NCBI RefSeq assembly: GCF_014212015.1
Contig: NZ_JACJVN010000033.1
Location: 1-64,000, forward strand
Reading direction: 5' to 3'
Length of the DNA: 64,000 nucleotides
Source: Cohnella lubricantis
Lineage (GTDB): Bacteria; Bacillota; Bacilli; Paenibacillales; Paenibacillaceae
Program-made: the position numbers and the translations under genes
Notes under the pieces: generated by a model
The model's database searches: none
Told to the model about the DNA's origin: nothing
Seen by the model: only the letters and a program-made list of their open reading frames with translations
In this document: in pieces, positions 18,844 through 27,138 of the stretch
How positions within the stretch are numbered: the first letter of the stretch is position 1
Layout of the letters: every line of letters begins with the position of its first letter

Positions 18844-19527
18844 CGGCTTCTGCGTGTCATGTTCTTGGCCGGATTGACAGAGTTGGAGAAGCTGGTGAAC
18901 CGGCTTGATCGCGATCTGTTCGGGAAATTCATCATGAGCCGCACAGATCGAAACGGCGTAATTGGAATCGAACAGACGGAACTGGAAGCGGCAGTTGGCG
19001 TTCTGTTCCGTGTCCATTACGGAGAAGGAATGGAGAGGCATTGACAGACCGGCGCCAATCGCTTTGACATAGCTTTCTTTCTTAGTCCATACTTCGTAGA
19101 ATCGGTGACGCCTCTCTGATATGCCAATCGCCGAGTTAAGATATCGCTGTTCGTCTGGCGCGAAGTATTCAAGAGCTATATCCCTGTCCGTGCTGGTGAT
19201 TCTCTCGATATCGATGCCTACCGGCTGCGTGTCAACCGCGCATAATACCCAGTCTCCAGAATGCGATATATTATAATGGAAATTCGGCAAGCCGATTACG
19301 AATGGCTTCTGATGCGGATTGAAGCCGAACGCAATCTGTTCGTTGCCGATTCTAAAGCTGTTGATGGCAACATATCGAACTAACAGCTCGGACAGTAAGG
19401 TCTGGGCGACAGCGCGTCTTAGGATCAGCCGCTCGATTCGCCTGCGCCTTGAACATGAGACGTAAGGCAAGGCGAGGCGGACCATCTCATCGCTTGCCGA
19501 AGCGATATTTACCGCGAACAGCTGCAG
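18784..19527 (-). CDS. Sfp-type 4'-phosphopantetheinyl transferase
   Basis: Activates carrier proteins by adding phosphopantetheine from CoA. Conserved NISHSGDWV, VGIDIE and FYEVWTKKESYVKAIG carry the Mg and CoA residues. The first ATG is at 19485, but the sequence upstream in frame reads LQLFAVNIASASDE, which matches the usual family N-terminus, and AAAGGAGGG sits 9 nt before a CTG at 19527. I therefore propose a CTG start (247 residues). A GTG at 19532 is in another frame and hits TAA. Last gene of the leftward operon; likely substrates are the two carrier proteins of the locus. Confidence 0.85.
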   Translation of the reverse strand: MQLFAVNIASASDEMVRLALPYVSCSRRRRIERLILRRAVAQTLLSELLVRYVAINSFRIGNEQIAFGFNPHQKPFVIGLPNFHYNISHSGDWVLCAVDTQPVGIDIERITSTDRDIALEYFAPDEQRYLNSAIGISERRHRFYEVWTKKESYVKAIGAGLSMPLHSFSVMDTEQNANCRFQFRLFDSNYAVSICAAHDEFPEQIAIKPVHQLLQLCQSGQEHDTQKPLMDTEAASRLNRFASMANA

Positions 19528-19551
19528 GACACGATCCCTCCTTTGCGGGTT

Positions 19552-20307
19552 CTAAGTTAGACTGAATCCGCCGTCGACCACGATGACTTGTCCCCTGATC
19601 ATGGCCGCGCGAGGACTGCACAGGAAGTGTACGACACCTGCGATATCATCTGTAGAGACGAGCCGGCCGGCCGGCGTTCGTTCCAGCGTTGCTTCATACA
19701 GCTTCTGCTGAGTTGGATAACGGTCAAGCGCGTGCGTCGCGATCGTTGTCGAGGAGACCGTGTTCACATTAATGTTGTCGCCTGCAAATTCCATCGCCAT
19801 ATAGCGGCCTAACGATTCCAAGGCGGCTTTGGCTGTGCCGATCGCCGCATAATTCGCCAGGTATCGCTGCGATCCCAGCGAAGAAATATGGATGATGGTC
19901 GCTCCGCCTGGAGCCTTACGAAGCTGCGGCTTCAATAGCACCGACAGATGCCATATCGATCGAACGCAAACATCATAGGTATAGTCCCAATGCTTCAACT
20001 TCAAATTCTCAAGATCCCGGAAGACGCCGGCAGCCGCGTTGTTGATCAACCGGCTGACATGCGGATAATGGGACGAGACGAAATCTGCGAATGTGCCGAT
20101 ATCTTCAGGATCGTTCATATTCACCTGACGGGCTGCGACAGAGGCGCATTTCGGCCTAAGCTGTTCAACGGCTGTCGCGGCGCTGTCCGAGTCTTGCAAG
20201 TAGGTAAGGATAAGATGGGCGGAAGGATGGCAGAACTGTTCGGCGATGGCACGTCCGATGCCTCGCGTTCCGCCTGTTATGACTACAATTTCAGCGTTGT
20301 CGTTCAT
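19552..20307 (-). CDS. FabL-like enoyl-ACP reductase (short-chain dehydrogenase)
   Basis: 251 residues. Rossmann fold with TGGTRGIG near residue 10, NNAAAG, HISSLGSQRYLANYA and the Tyr/Lys pair in YAAIGTAKAAL. The stretches AAAGVFRDLENLKLKHWDYT, SSLGSQRYL and AAMIRGQVIVVDGG resemble Bacillus FabL (enoyl-ACP reductase III) much more than FabG. It would saturate the double bond after dehydration. ATG 20307 has GAAGGAGG; upstream frame to 20406 is inside plsC. Overlaps plsC by 17 bp. Confidence 0.82.
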   Translation of the reverse strand: MNDNAEIVVITGGTRGIGRAIAEQFCHPSAHLILTYLQDSDSAATAVEQLRPKCASVAARQVNMNDPEDIGTFADFVSSHYPHVSRLINNAAAGVFRDLENLKLKHWDYTYDVCVRSIWHLSVLLKPQLRKAPGGATIIHISSLGSQRYLANYAAIGTAKAALESLGRYMAMEFAGDNINVNTVSSTTIATHALDRYPTQQKLYEATLERTPAGRLVSTDDIAGVVHFLCSPRAAMIRGQVIVVDGGFSLT

Positions 20308-21583
20308 CGAATCCTCCTTCTGGAGCGGGAGTGTCGGACTCCGTCTGCAGGGGGGCAGCCAATGCGGAAGCCGATTCCCGAATGGATTGAAGCATGCGAG
20401 CCGCAATATCGGCCCGGGTAGCGTCGCGCGGGTCGGTATCGCTCATCTCGAGGACTCTCTGATACCAATGCTGCGCTTCTTTATATTCTGTTCGATCCAT
20501 GAGCGCCTGGGCCAAGTGCAGACCGCCGCGCCGCCAATTGGGATGCAGCGATACGGCAATCCGATGCGAATGGAGTCCGATAACGGCATTCCCCCCTAGG
20601 ATAGAGGGCAGTCGCTCGTTCAGCACAGCCCATGCATGCCAGCCGATCGGATTGAACGGGTTCCGCTTCAGCCCGGACTGAATGAGCCTTCTGCCGCGCA
20701 AGGCTAAACGGATTTTGCTTAAAGGCTGCTGCTTGTAATCTGCCAATTTAGCATACGCTCGTCCCAAGTCGACTTGTGCATACGGGTTGCCGCGCAGCTC
20801 GCGAATGCTCAACCTCTTCACGCACCGAACGAGCAGTTCTTCTGCCCGCGCCGGAGAACTGCGGAAAGCTTCCTCCAGCCACAAGTTCGCTTCTTCCAGA
20901 AGCTCGCCGCGATTGGCAGTCGGATGAAGGTCACGAAGAGTCCTCTCCCTTGCTTCGATCTCATCTTCGGTTACCTCGCCCAAATGAGATGACCATTGTC
21001 CGCTCAAGTGTGCGGTCTGCCTAAGGATCTCCAGCGAGAATTTCTTCTGTTCGGCCCGATGATCTCCCGGCGGCGTGAGCGCCAGTCCCATATGCAGGAA
21101 TACATGTCGCCGCATTCTCGGAATCCGCTTCCCGATCGGGAGAACCGCGTTCGATCCCAAGATACCGATCGGCACGACCGGTACTTGATATCGGGAAGCG
21201 AGAAGGGAGACGCCCGCGCGCGGAAACCCGATTCTGCCATCCTTCGAACGGGTGCCTTCCGGGTAGACGACCAGAACGCCGCCATGCTCGAGCACTTGGC
21301 CGGCCGCATCCACGGCCTCCGTATCGACGCTGCCGCGCTTGATGGGGATGCCGCCCGCCGTGCGATTGAACCATGCGGAGAACGGAGAATCGAACAGCTC
21401 TTGCTTCGTCAGGAACTTGGGATACGGAAGCCCTCGGCTAATGATGAGCCAGGACAATAGAAAGTGATCGAAGTAGCTGGTGTGGTTGGCAGCCACGATG
21501 AAGGGAGGCTTGGGGAACGGAGTCTCGAACACAGCGGCGATATGCCGGCGAATATACAGCTCTAATGTCCGCAGCAGAATCAT
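20291..21583 (-). CDS. PlsC-like acyltransferase with long helical C-terminal extension
   Basis: 430 residues, nearly twice a normal PlsC. Residues 1-200 are a 1-acylglycerol-3-phosphate-type acyltransferase: NHTSYFDH (catalytic HX4D) near 33, GGIPIKRG near 77, and YPEGTRSKDG near 107. Residues from about 210 form helical, TPR-like repeats (LWLEEAFRSSPARAEELLV, GWHAWAVLNERLP, GGLHLAQALMD, AQHWYQRVLEM). It may attach the pathway's acyl chain to a polyol or lipid. Start overlaps the ribB stop by 4 nt. Confidence 0.85.
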   Translation of the reverse strand: MILLRTLELYIRRHIAAVFETPFPKPPFIVAANHTSYFDHFLLSWLIISRGLPYPKFLTKQELFDSPFSAWFNRTAGGIPIKRGSVDTEAVDAAGQVLEHGGVLVVYPEGTRSKDGRIGFPRAGVSLLASRYQVPVVPIGILGSNAVLPIGKRIPRMRRHVFLHMGLALTPPGDHRAEQKKFSLEILRQTAHLSGQWSSHLGEVTEDEIEARERTLRDLHPTANRGELLEEANLWLEEAFRSSPARAEELLVRCVKRLSIRELRGNPYAQVDLGRAYAKLADYKQQPLSKIRLALRGRRLIQSGLKRNPFNPIGWHAWAVLNERLPSILGGNAVIGLHSHRIAVSLHPNWRRGGLHLAQALMDRTEYKEAQHWYQRVLEMSDTDPRDATRADIAARMLQSIRESASALAAPLQTESDTPAPEGGFDERQR

Positions 21584-22260
21584 AGACTTCCTCCCGCCGA
21601 CGCTAGCTGCAGATCGGACTTACCGCTCATCTCCGTCCCCCGTTGCGATCTGGCCGCATGAATCTCCTCGATCGAGAGCAGAGGCATGTCCCAGCGTTTA
21701 GCGAGCTTGCGGAGATCCGGCAGCCTCGCCATGGTGCCGTCGCTCTTCATAATCTCGACGATGACGGCGGCAGGCCGCAAGCCGCACATCTTGCATAGAT
21801 CGGTGGAAGCTTCGGTATGGCCGCGGCGGTCCATCACGCCGTTCGGCTTCGCGATAATCGGAAATAAATGGCCGGGCCTGCACATATCCTCTTTGCGGCT
21901 GGTCGGATCCAGGAGCACTTCGATCGTTTTGGATCGTTCGTACGCGGAGATGCCTGTCGTGATGCCGTGCTTCGGATGGGCGTCAATGGAGACCGTGAAC
22001 GCCGTCCGATGACTCTCGCTGTTATCCCTCACCATCAGATCCAGATCGAAGCGCCGCGCCAGCTGCTCGTCAATCGCCACGCAAATTAATCCGCGGCCGT
22101 TCTTCGCCATGAAATTGATGATTTCCGGACTGGCGAACTCGGCGGCAATGACAATATCGCCTTCATTCTCCCGTGTGAAGTCGTCGATGATAATGACGGG
22201 GCGGCCCTTTTTAAAGTGCTCCATCCCGTTCAGGAGATTAAGGGTGATGTCGGAAGGCAT
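21580..22260 (-). CDS. ribB: 3,4-dihydroxy-2-butanone-4-phosphate synthase (RibB)
   Basis: 226 residues, stand-alone (no GTP cyclohydrolase II half). Converts ribulose 5-phosphate to formate and 3,4-dihydroxy-2-butanone 4-phosphate. Conserved DDFTRENEGD (acidic metal site), FMAKNGRGLICVA, SIDAHPKHGITTGISA, RPGHLFPI, GHTEASTDLCK and CGL are intact, so it should be active. No other riboflavin genes are near and no FMN leader precedes it; it lies inside the biosynthetic operon, suggesting its C4 product serves the pathway rather than flavin supply. That is inference. Confidence 0.93.
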   Translation of the reverse strand: MPSDITLNLLNGMEHFKKGRPVIIIDDFTRENEGDIVIAAEFASPEIINFMAKNGRGLICVAIDEQLARRFDLDLMVRDNSESHRTAFTVSIDAHPKHGITTGISAYERSKTIEVLLDPTSRKEDMCRPGHLFPIIAKPNGVMDRRGHTEASTDLCKMCGLRPAAVIVEIMKSDGTMARLPDLRKLAKRWDMPLLSIEEIHAARSQRGTEMSGKSDLQLASAGGSL

Positions 22261-22289
22261 TAGAAGTCGCTCCCTTCTTAGCTTTAAGG

Positions 22290-23168
22290 TTAGCGATAAG
22301 CAACCTTAGGCGGCAGATCGTTCGTGAATTCGTCTTCGTTAAACAGATCATGGGACGCTTGTCCGGCAATTTTGACCGAGATAAAATCGAGCAGCGTGTC
22401 GATGACGCGGTTTTGATATTTCGACTGCATATACAGGAAGTTAGGGTAGGCTTGCTCGAATTTCGCAGATGAAGATGTTGAATGCTCCAAGTGGCAATTA
22501 AGGGCTTCCGGGTTGTAGGTCATCATCCAGCCGGCTCTGTCCGCGCAGTAGCCGAAGTCTGTATCTTCGGCTCCCCAGCGGGTTCCGTAATGCTCGTCGA
22601 AGCCCCCTGCCCGGTCGAAGCCTTCGCGGGAGATGGCCAGGTTGCTGGTGCAAGACTGAAGCCATTTGAAGTAGTGGCCGGGACTGACGGTGAGAGCTGT
22701 CCGCGTCCAATTCTCGCCTACGGACAGTCTGGAGGCGGTCCACAGCTTCTCAAGACCTTCCGGTGCGGCAGGTTCTGACGCGAAAGTCTCGGCGACCTCG
22801 ATGGGAACGGTCCACCGTTCGCCCCGGGAGACGAACCGGCCGTTGGAGGCGGCCGCAATATGGGCTTCGACGTATCGCGGAGAAGGGATCATATCGTCAT
22901 CGTTGAAAATAAGGATGTCTCCGCGCGAGACGCTTACCGCTCGATTGCGGGCGGCGCCCGCTCCCTGATTGGCCGTGTTCGTGACCTTCAAGCTGTAGGG
23001 CAGGCCCCCGCCGGCGAACGCCTCCAACGCTTTAGCCGTCTCGTCTGTCGACCCGTCGTTGCACACCACGACCTCAAACGACCGCACTGTCTGGTAGCGG
23101 AAGGCCTCCAGAACCCGGCAGAGCCGGGAGGCTTTGTTGAAGGTAGGAATAATGACGGAGGCATCCAT
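22290..23168 (-). CDS. Family 2 glycosyltransferase
   Basis: 292 residues. GT-A fold with SVIIPTFNKA at the start, VVVCNDGSTDET, the metal-binding NDDDM near 90, and a galactosyltransferase-type C-terminal motif WGAEDTDFGYC near 230. No membrane helices. It would add a sugar to the cluster product. Its start overlaps the FabG stop as TGATG. Confidence 0.88.
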   Translation of the reverse strand: MDASVIIPTFNKASRLCRVLEAFRYQTVRSFEVVVCNDGSTDETAKALEAFAGGGLPYSLKVTNTANQGAGAARNRAVSVSRGDILIFNDDDMIPSPRYVEAHIAAASNGRFVSRGERWTVPIEVAETFASEPAAPEGLEKLWTASRLSVGENWTRTALTVSPGHYFKWLQSCTSNLAISREGFDRAGGFDEHYGTRWGAEDTDFGYCADRAGWMMTYNPEALNCHLEHSTSSSAKFEQAYPNFLYMQSKYQNRVIDTLLDFISVKIAGQASHDLFNEDEFTNDLPPKVAYR

Positions 23169-23923
23169 CAGGTAGACATCCCTCCATCGATAGGGATGAT
23201 GGACCCGTTGAGATAATCAGCCGCGTCCGAAGCGAGAAACATGACCATATCCGCGATATGCTCCGGCTCGCCGAATCGCCTTTGAGGAATTTTCCTTATG
23301 TACCCGTCCTTGACCTTATCCGGCATATCCGCCAGCAGTTCGGTATTGATAAAGCCCGGCGCGATCGCGTTAATTCGGATGTTCATCCTGCCCAGTTCAT
23401 TGGCGAATGAGCGAGTGAAGGCGGTGAGCGCGGCTTTAGAGGCACCGTAGACGCTCCTGCCGGGGGAATTCTCATGAGCGGCAATTGACGAGATGTTGAC
23501 GATACGCCCGCGGGATTCCTCGACCATGTGCGAAGCGGCTTTCGTTAGCGTTACCCAAGAGGAGAATACGTTCACGCGAAATACCTCTTCCAGCTCTTCC
23601 AGCGTTGCGTGCAAGCAAAGATTGTCGCGGCTGATGCCGGCATTATTGACGACAAAATCGACAGGGCCGGATTCCTTCAGAAAGGCATCCAACTGCTCTC
23701 CCCACGACTGGGGGTTCGTCAAATCCGCTTGAATTAAGATCGCTTCGGCGCCCTGTTCCCGGATCTGGTCCGCGACTTCGCTTGCTTGTCTCTCCGAATG
23801 CCGGTACGTGATGGCGACGCGCCTGCTAACCGAAGCCAGCTTAACGGCGCAAGCAGCCCCGATTCCTCGGGAACCGCCTGTTACGAGCGCGCAATTCGGG
23901 CTTCCATAGGCGGGAAAAGACAT
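23168..23923 (-). CDS. FabG-like 3-oxoacyl-ACP reductase
   Basis: 251 residues. Short-chain dehydrogenase with TGGSRGIG, NNAGIS, catalytic Ser in NISSIAA and YGASK, and FINTELLADMP. It would reduce the keto group after each condensation. Lies between the carrier protein gene and the glycosyltransferase, with overlapping or near-overlapping junctions on both sides. Confidence 0.9.
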   Translation of the reverse strand: MSFPAYGSPNCALVTGGSRGIGAACAVKLASVSRRVAITYRHSERQASEVADQIREQGAEAILIQADLTNPQSWGEQLDAFLKESGPVDFVVNNAGISRDNLCLHATLEELEEVFRVNVFSSWVTLTKAASHMVEESRGRIVNISSIAAHENSPGRSVYGASKAALTAFTRSFANELGRMNIRINAIAPGFINTELLADMPDKVKDGYIRKIPQRRFGEPEHIADMVMFLASDAADYLNGSIIPIDGGMST

Positions 23924-23938
23924 ATCACCGTGAGCCCC

Positions 23939-24220
23939 CTATGCCTGATTCTCTTGTAAGCTGCGATTGCAATATTCACAAAGCGTCCCGATCGTCCTGA
24001 ACGCCTCTACATTGCGCTGGGTGATCGAAATACCGAAGATCTTCTGCAGCCGGGAAGCGATCTCCAGCAGATCGATCGAATCGAGCCCAAGTCCTTCATC
24101 CGCCAATTCGATATCGTCCGTCAAATCCTCAACCTCCATATCGAGGTTCATCCTGTCTATAATCATCTGCTTCAACGCATCGTCCGAATACTCCAGCTGA
24201 TTCTTGCTAACAATTGTCAT
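23939..24220 (-). CDS. Acyl carrier protein (leftward operon)
   Basis: 93 residues. Four-helix carrier protein with the phosphopantetheine Ser in LGLDSIDLLEIASRL. Strong acidic character. RBS AAGGAGG before ATG 24220. First gene of the leftward operon. One of two carriers in the locus, so starter and extender or two different chains could be held separately. Confidence 0.9.
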   Translation of the reverse strand: MTIVSKNQLEYSDDALKQMIIDRMNLDMEVEDLTDDIELADEGLGLDSIDLLEIASRLQKIFGISITQRNVEAFRTIGTLCEYCNRSLQENQA

Positions 24221-24317
24221 TTCGATTGATCCTCCTTCACCTTATTCTGACGAATAACCCAGATAAACGGGCGGTAATCGTTCCATTTAGGACTATATCA
24301 CTCCGAATACGCTCCGT

Positions 24318-24364
24318 GACCTAGTAGAAGTACCAGTCTTAAAACCAGACATTATACTAGGGTC
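24318..24364. promoter_or_regulatory. Inverted repeat in the divergent control region of the biosynthetic locus
   Basis: GACCTAGTA (24318-24326) and TACTAGGGTC (24355-24364) are inverted arms with one extra base, centred in the 233-bp gap between the two operons. TATACT (24353-24358) and TATGCT (24379-24384) are -10-like for the rightward operon but no consensus -35 was found. Candidate operator; the neighbouring response regulator is a possible binder. Confidence 0.45.
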
Positions 24365-24453
24365 CCAGTCGCTTGGATTATGCTAATGTTGGAATTGGTG
24401 GAAGGATAGCGGCGAAACTTGGCTGTTAGTTCGGATAAATGGAGGAGGCAGGT

Positions 24454-25470
24454 ATGAGTACAGCTGTTCACGACCTCATGGACAACGAGACACGCATCAA
24501 GCCCGAAGCATTGCCGGAGGATAGACCGGCCGTACTGCAGCTTCGGGGCTTGCGCAAGAAGTTCGGCGGCCATTCGGTTATTAACGGGATCGATCTGGAC
24601 GTACGCGAAGGAGAATTCTTCGGACTTCTCGGCCCTAATGGAGCAGGTAAGACAACGACTATATCCATCGTATCCGGACTGCTGGAGCCGTCCGAAGGCT
24701 CCGTGGATATCTTCGGCGACAAGATGTCCCGCCATAACAGCAAGCTGAAGAAGAAGATTGCGGTCGTCCAACAGGACTTAAGCATCTATCCCCAGCTTAC
24801 TTGCATGGAGAACCTGCTATTTTTCGGCGGAATGTACGGCCTTGGCGGGCGTAAGCTGAAGGCTAAGGCGATGGAGGCGCTGGAGATCGTCGGGTTATCC
24901 GACCGGGCGAATAAGCCGAGAGCAGGCAAGTTGTCCGGCGGACAGAAGCGCCGACTTAACATCGCTGCCGCCCTCATGCACGATCCGAAGCTATTGATCC
25001 TCGATGAGCCGACCGTCGGCGTCGACCCGCAATCGCGCAATTATATTTTCGAGACGCTGCAGAAGCTGAACCGGGACGGCATGACCCTTATATATACCAG
25101 CCATTACATGGAGGAAGTCGAGCAGCTGTGCGGACGCGTAGGCATCATGGACCATGGGGAGATCATCGAGTGCAATCCCGTCCCGACACTGCTGGATCAA
25201 CACGGCCAGGCCGTTGTTCGACTGAAGATTCAGGCTGCCGACGCCGCGCGCATCCTCGAAGCAGAACCGGAGCTATCGGATTCAGTCTCTCTGGCTTTGG
25301 ATACCGAAGCGAACCTGGTCACTTGCGTCGCGCCTAAGCTCGTTCAAGCGTTGAACCGGATCAACCGGCTGATCGGCGACTATCGGATTGAACCGGTCAA
25401 TTGCGAGGTGCTGCCCCCTTCGCTAGAGACCGTGTTCTTAAAGCTGACGGGCAAAAGCCTGCGTGATTAA
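24454..25470 (+). CDS. ABC-2 type exporter ATPase
   Basis: 339 residues. Single nucleotide-binding domain: Walker A GPNGAGKTT near 68, LSGGQKRRLNIAAAL, Walker B LLILDEPTVGVDPQSR, H-loop YTSHYMEE; a roughly 80-residue C-terminal extension as in drug-exporter (DrrA/CcmA) ATPases. ATG 24454 is chosen because GGAGGAGG lies just upstream; the frame starts at 24439. It pairs with the next gene to export the cluster product. Confidence 0.9.
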   Translation: MSTAVHDLMDNETRIKPEALPEDRPAVLQLRGLRKKFGGHSVINGIDLDVREGEFFGLLGPNGAGKTTTISIVSGLLEPSEGSVDIFGDKMSRHNSKLKKKIAVVQQDLSIYPQLTCMENLLFFGGMYGLGGRKLKAKAMEALEIVGLSDRANKPRAGKLSGGQKRRLNIAAALMHDPKLLILDEPTVGVDPQSRNYIFETLQKLNRDGMTLIYTSHYMEEVEQLCGRVGIMDHGEIIECNPVPTLLDQHGQAVVRLKIQAADAARILEAEPELSDSVSLALDTEANLVTCVAPKLVQALNRINRLIGDYRIEPVNCEVLPPSLETVFLKLTGKSLRD

Positions 25471-25496
25471 CGGATGGTATAGAGGAGGATCGAATC

Positions 25497-26666
25497 ATGA
25501 GAGCTTTGCGAATATTCTGGAAGGACACGTTAATCATGCTGCGGGACCGCGGGACGATTATCAATCTGTTTGTCTTGCCCTTGATGTTCAGTTCGGTGCT
25601 AACTTTGGCATTGGGCGGGGTGTTCGGCGGCGGGAACGACGGCGGTTCTTCCACGATCCATATTCCGATCATTGCTAACGGTGAGAAGAGCCGCATGGTC
25701 ATGGAGACCATCAAGCAGGTCGAAGGCGTCGACTGGAGCGAATCGACGCTGGCGGAAGCCAAGCAGAAGGTGGAAGACGGCGAGATACTCGGCGCCATCT
25801 CCTTGGAAGACAATCCCGAAGGCCAAGTGGAAGCCGTCTATTATGCGAATCCGGCCCAACTGGCGAATTCGCGTCTTGTCTACGGTCAGATTCAGGCTGC
25901 ATTCTCCGCGATGAACGACGAGCAGAAGAACGCCGCAATGACCGCTACCATTCAATCGCAGCCGGATTTGAATCTAGACGATATCTACAGTCAAGCGGGA
26001 GTAGGAGAGGCGATCGGGGTTCAAGAGGAGGTGGTGGGAGGAGGTGCGAACGATGTCGAGCCAAGCTCGGCACAACAGTACTTCCCGGGCTTCACGGTCT
26101 CGTTCGTATTCTTTATCGCGGCTACAATCGCCCAATACGTCTTCATGGAGAAGGATATCGGAACGATGAAGAGACTATTGACCAGTCCGACCAAGTCGTA
26201 CGCCATTATGCTGGGCAAGCTGCTCCCGCATTTCGTCGTCGGATTCATCCAAGTGCTGGTCATCTTCTCGACGGGCTTCTTCCTATTCGGGCTAAGACTG
26301 CCGAACTTCGGGTCGATTCTGCTCGTAACCGCTGCGACGGTAACGGCGGCGGTCGGGTTTGGGCTCATGATCACGTCGCTGTCCAAGACGCAGGCGCAGG
26401 CGAGCGGCGTCGCCACTCTATTTACGTTCACGCTTGCTACTGTAGGAGGCTGCTACGTTCCGCTGTTTATGATGCCTTCCTTCATGCAGACGCTCGCCAA
26501 AGCGACGCCGCAAGGCTGGGCCATGACGGCTTATCAGGATATCTTGCTGAAGGGCTACGGCATCCTTGACGTCTTGCCGTTGATCGGCGTGCTGCTCGGA
26601 TTTGGATTGGTCTTCTACTTGATTGGACTGATCCGGTTCCAATTCGTATCGGAAGGAGCCCATTAA
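25497..26666 (+). CDS. ABC-2 type exporter permease
   Basis: 389 residues. One N-terminal membrane helix (NLFVLPLMFSSVLTLAL), a large extracytoplasmic domain (about 45-190), then about five helices ending near the C-terminus: the YhgE/DrrB-like ABC-2 plan. RBS GGAGG before ATG 25497; 26 nt after the ATPase gene. Its stop is directly followed by the dehydratase start. Confidence 0.9.
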   Translation: MRALRIFWKDTLIMLRDRGTIINLFVLPLMFSSVLTLALGGVFGGGNDGGSSTIHIPIIANGEKSRMVMETIKQVEGVDWSESTLAEAKQKVEDGEILGAISLEDNPEGQVEAVYYANPAQLANSRLVYGQIQAAFSAMNDEQKNAAMTATIQSQPDLNLDDIYSQAGVGEAIGVQEEVVGGGANDVEPSSAQQYFPGFTVSFVFFIAATIAQYVFMEKDIGTMKRLLTSPTKSYAIMLGKLLPHFVVGFIQVLVIFSTGFFLFGLRLPNFGSILLVTAATVTAAVGFGLMITSLSKTQAQASGVATLFTFTLATVGGCYVPLFMMPSFMQTLAKATPQGWAMTAYQDILLKGYGILDVLPLIGVLLGFGLVFYLIGLIRFQFVSEGAH

Positions 26667-27113
26667 ATGAGCGGGATACTGCACGACAGAGAGCTGGATG
26701 TGACCAAGCTGGATGTCACGGCCTATTTGCCCCATCGTTATCCCTTCTTGTTGATTGACCGCGTATTGGAGATCGGGGAAGGCAGGGTGAGAGGGCTGAA
26801 GAATATAACGAACTCCGACCCCGTCTTCCTCGGCCACTTTCCGGGCTACGCAATTATGCCTGGCGTTCTGCTGCTCGAGGCGATGGCGCAGATCGGGCGT
26901 TTTCTGATCCCGCTAGAGCGGAAGGTCGAGCATCCCCGGCTTGCGAGAATTACGGACGTCCATTTCCTTCGCGAGGTGGTTCCGGGGGATCAGGTCATCC
27001 TGGAGGCAGTGCTGGAAGGAGAGTTCGGCAGTTTGATCAAATACCGAACGGAGGCCGCCGTCCAAGGCCAAGCCGTCGCCCGAGCGGAATTCATAGTGAA
27101 CAACGATTCGTAG
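26667..27113 (+). CDS. FabZ-like 3-hydroxyacyl-ACP dehydratase
   Basis: 148 residues. Hotdog fold with LPHRYPFLLIDRV and the catalytic His/Glu in LGHFPGYAIMPGVLLLEAMAQ. It would dehydrate 3-hydroxyacyl-ACP. Separate from the housekeeping fatty acid genes and placed inside the biosynthetic operon, so probably a dedicated enzyme. Starts at the base after the permease stop. Confidence 0.92.
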   Translation: MSGILHDRELDVTKLDVTAYLPHRYPFLLIDRVLEIGEGRVRGLKNITNSDPVFLGHFPGYAIMPGVLLLEAMAQIGRFLIPLERKVEHPRLARITDVHFLREVVPGDQVILEAVLEGEFGSLIKYRTEAAVQGQAVARAEFIVNNDS

Positions 27114-27138
27114 ATTCGTCAGTGGAAGGAGGCGCCAT

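Noticed and set aside
18859-19044. Small plus-strand frame between response regulator and transferase
   Set aside because: It overlaps conserved coding sequence of the Sfp-type transferase on the other strand and has no ribosome site.
22261-22290. FMN riboswitch for ribB
   Set aside because: ribB is inside an operon with only a 29-bp gap upstream, too short for an RFN element.
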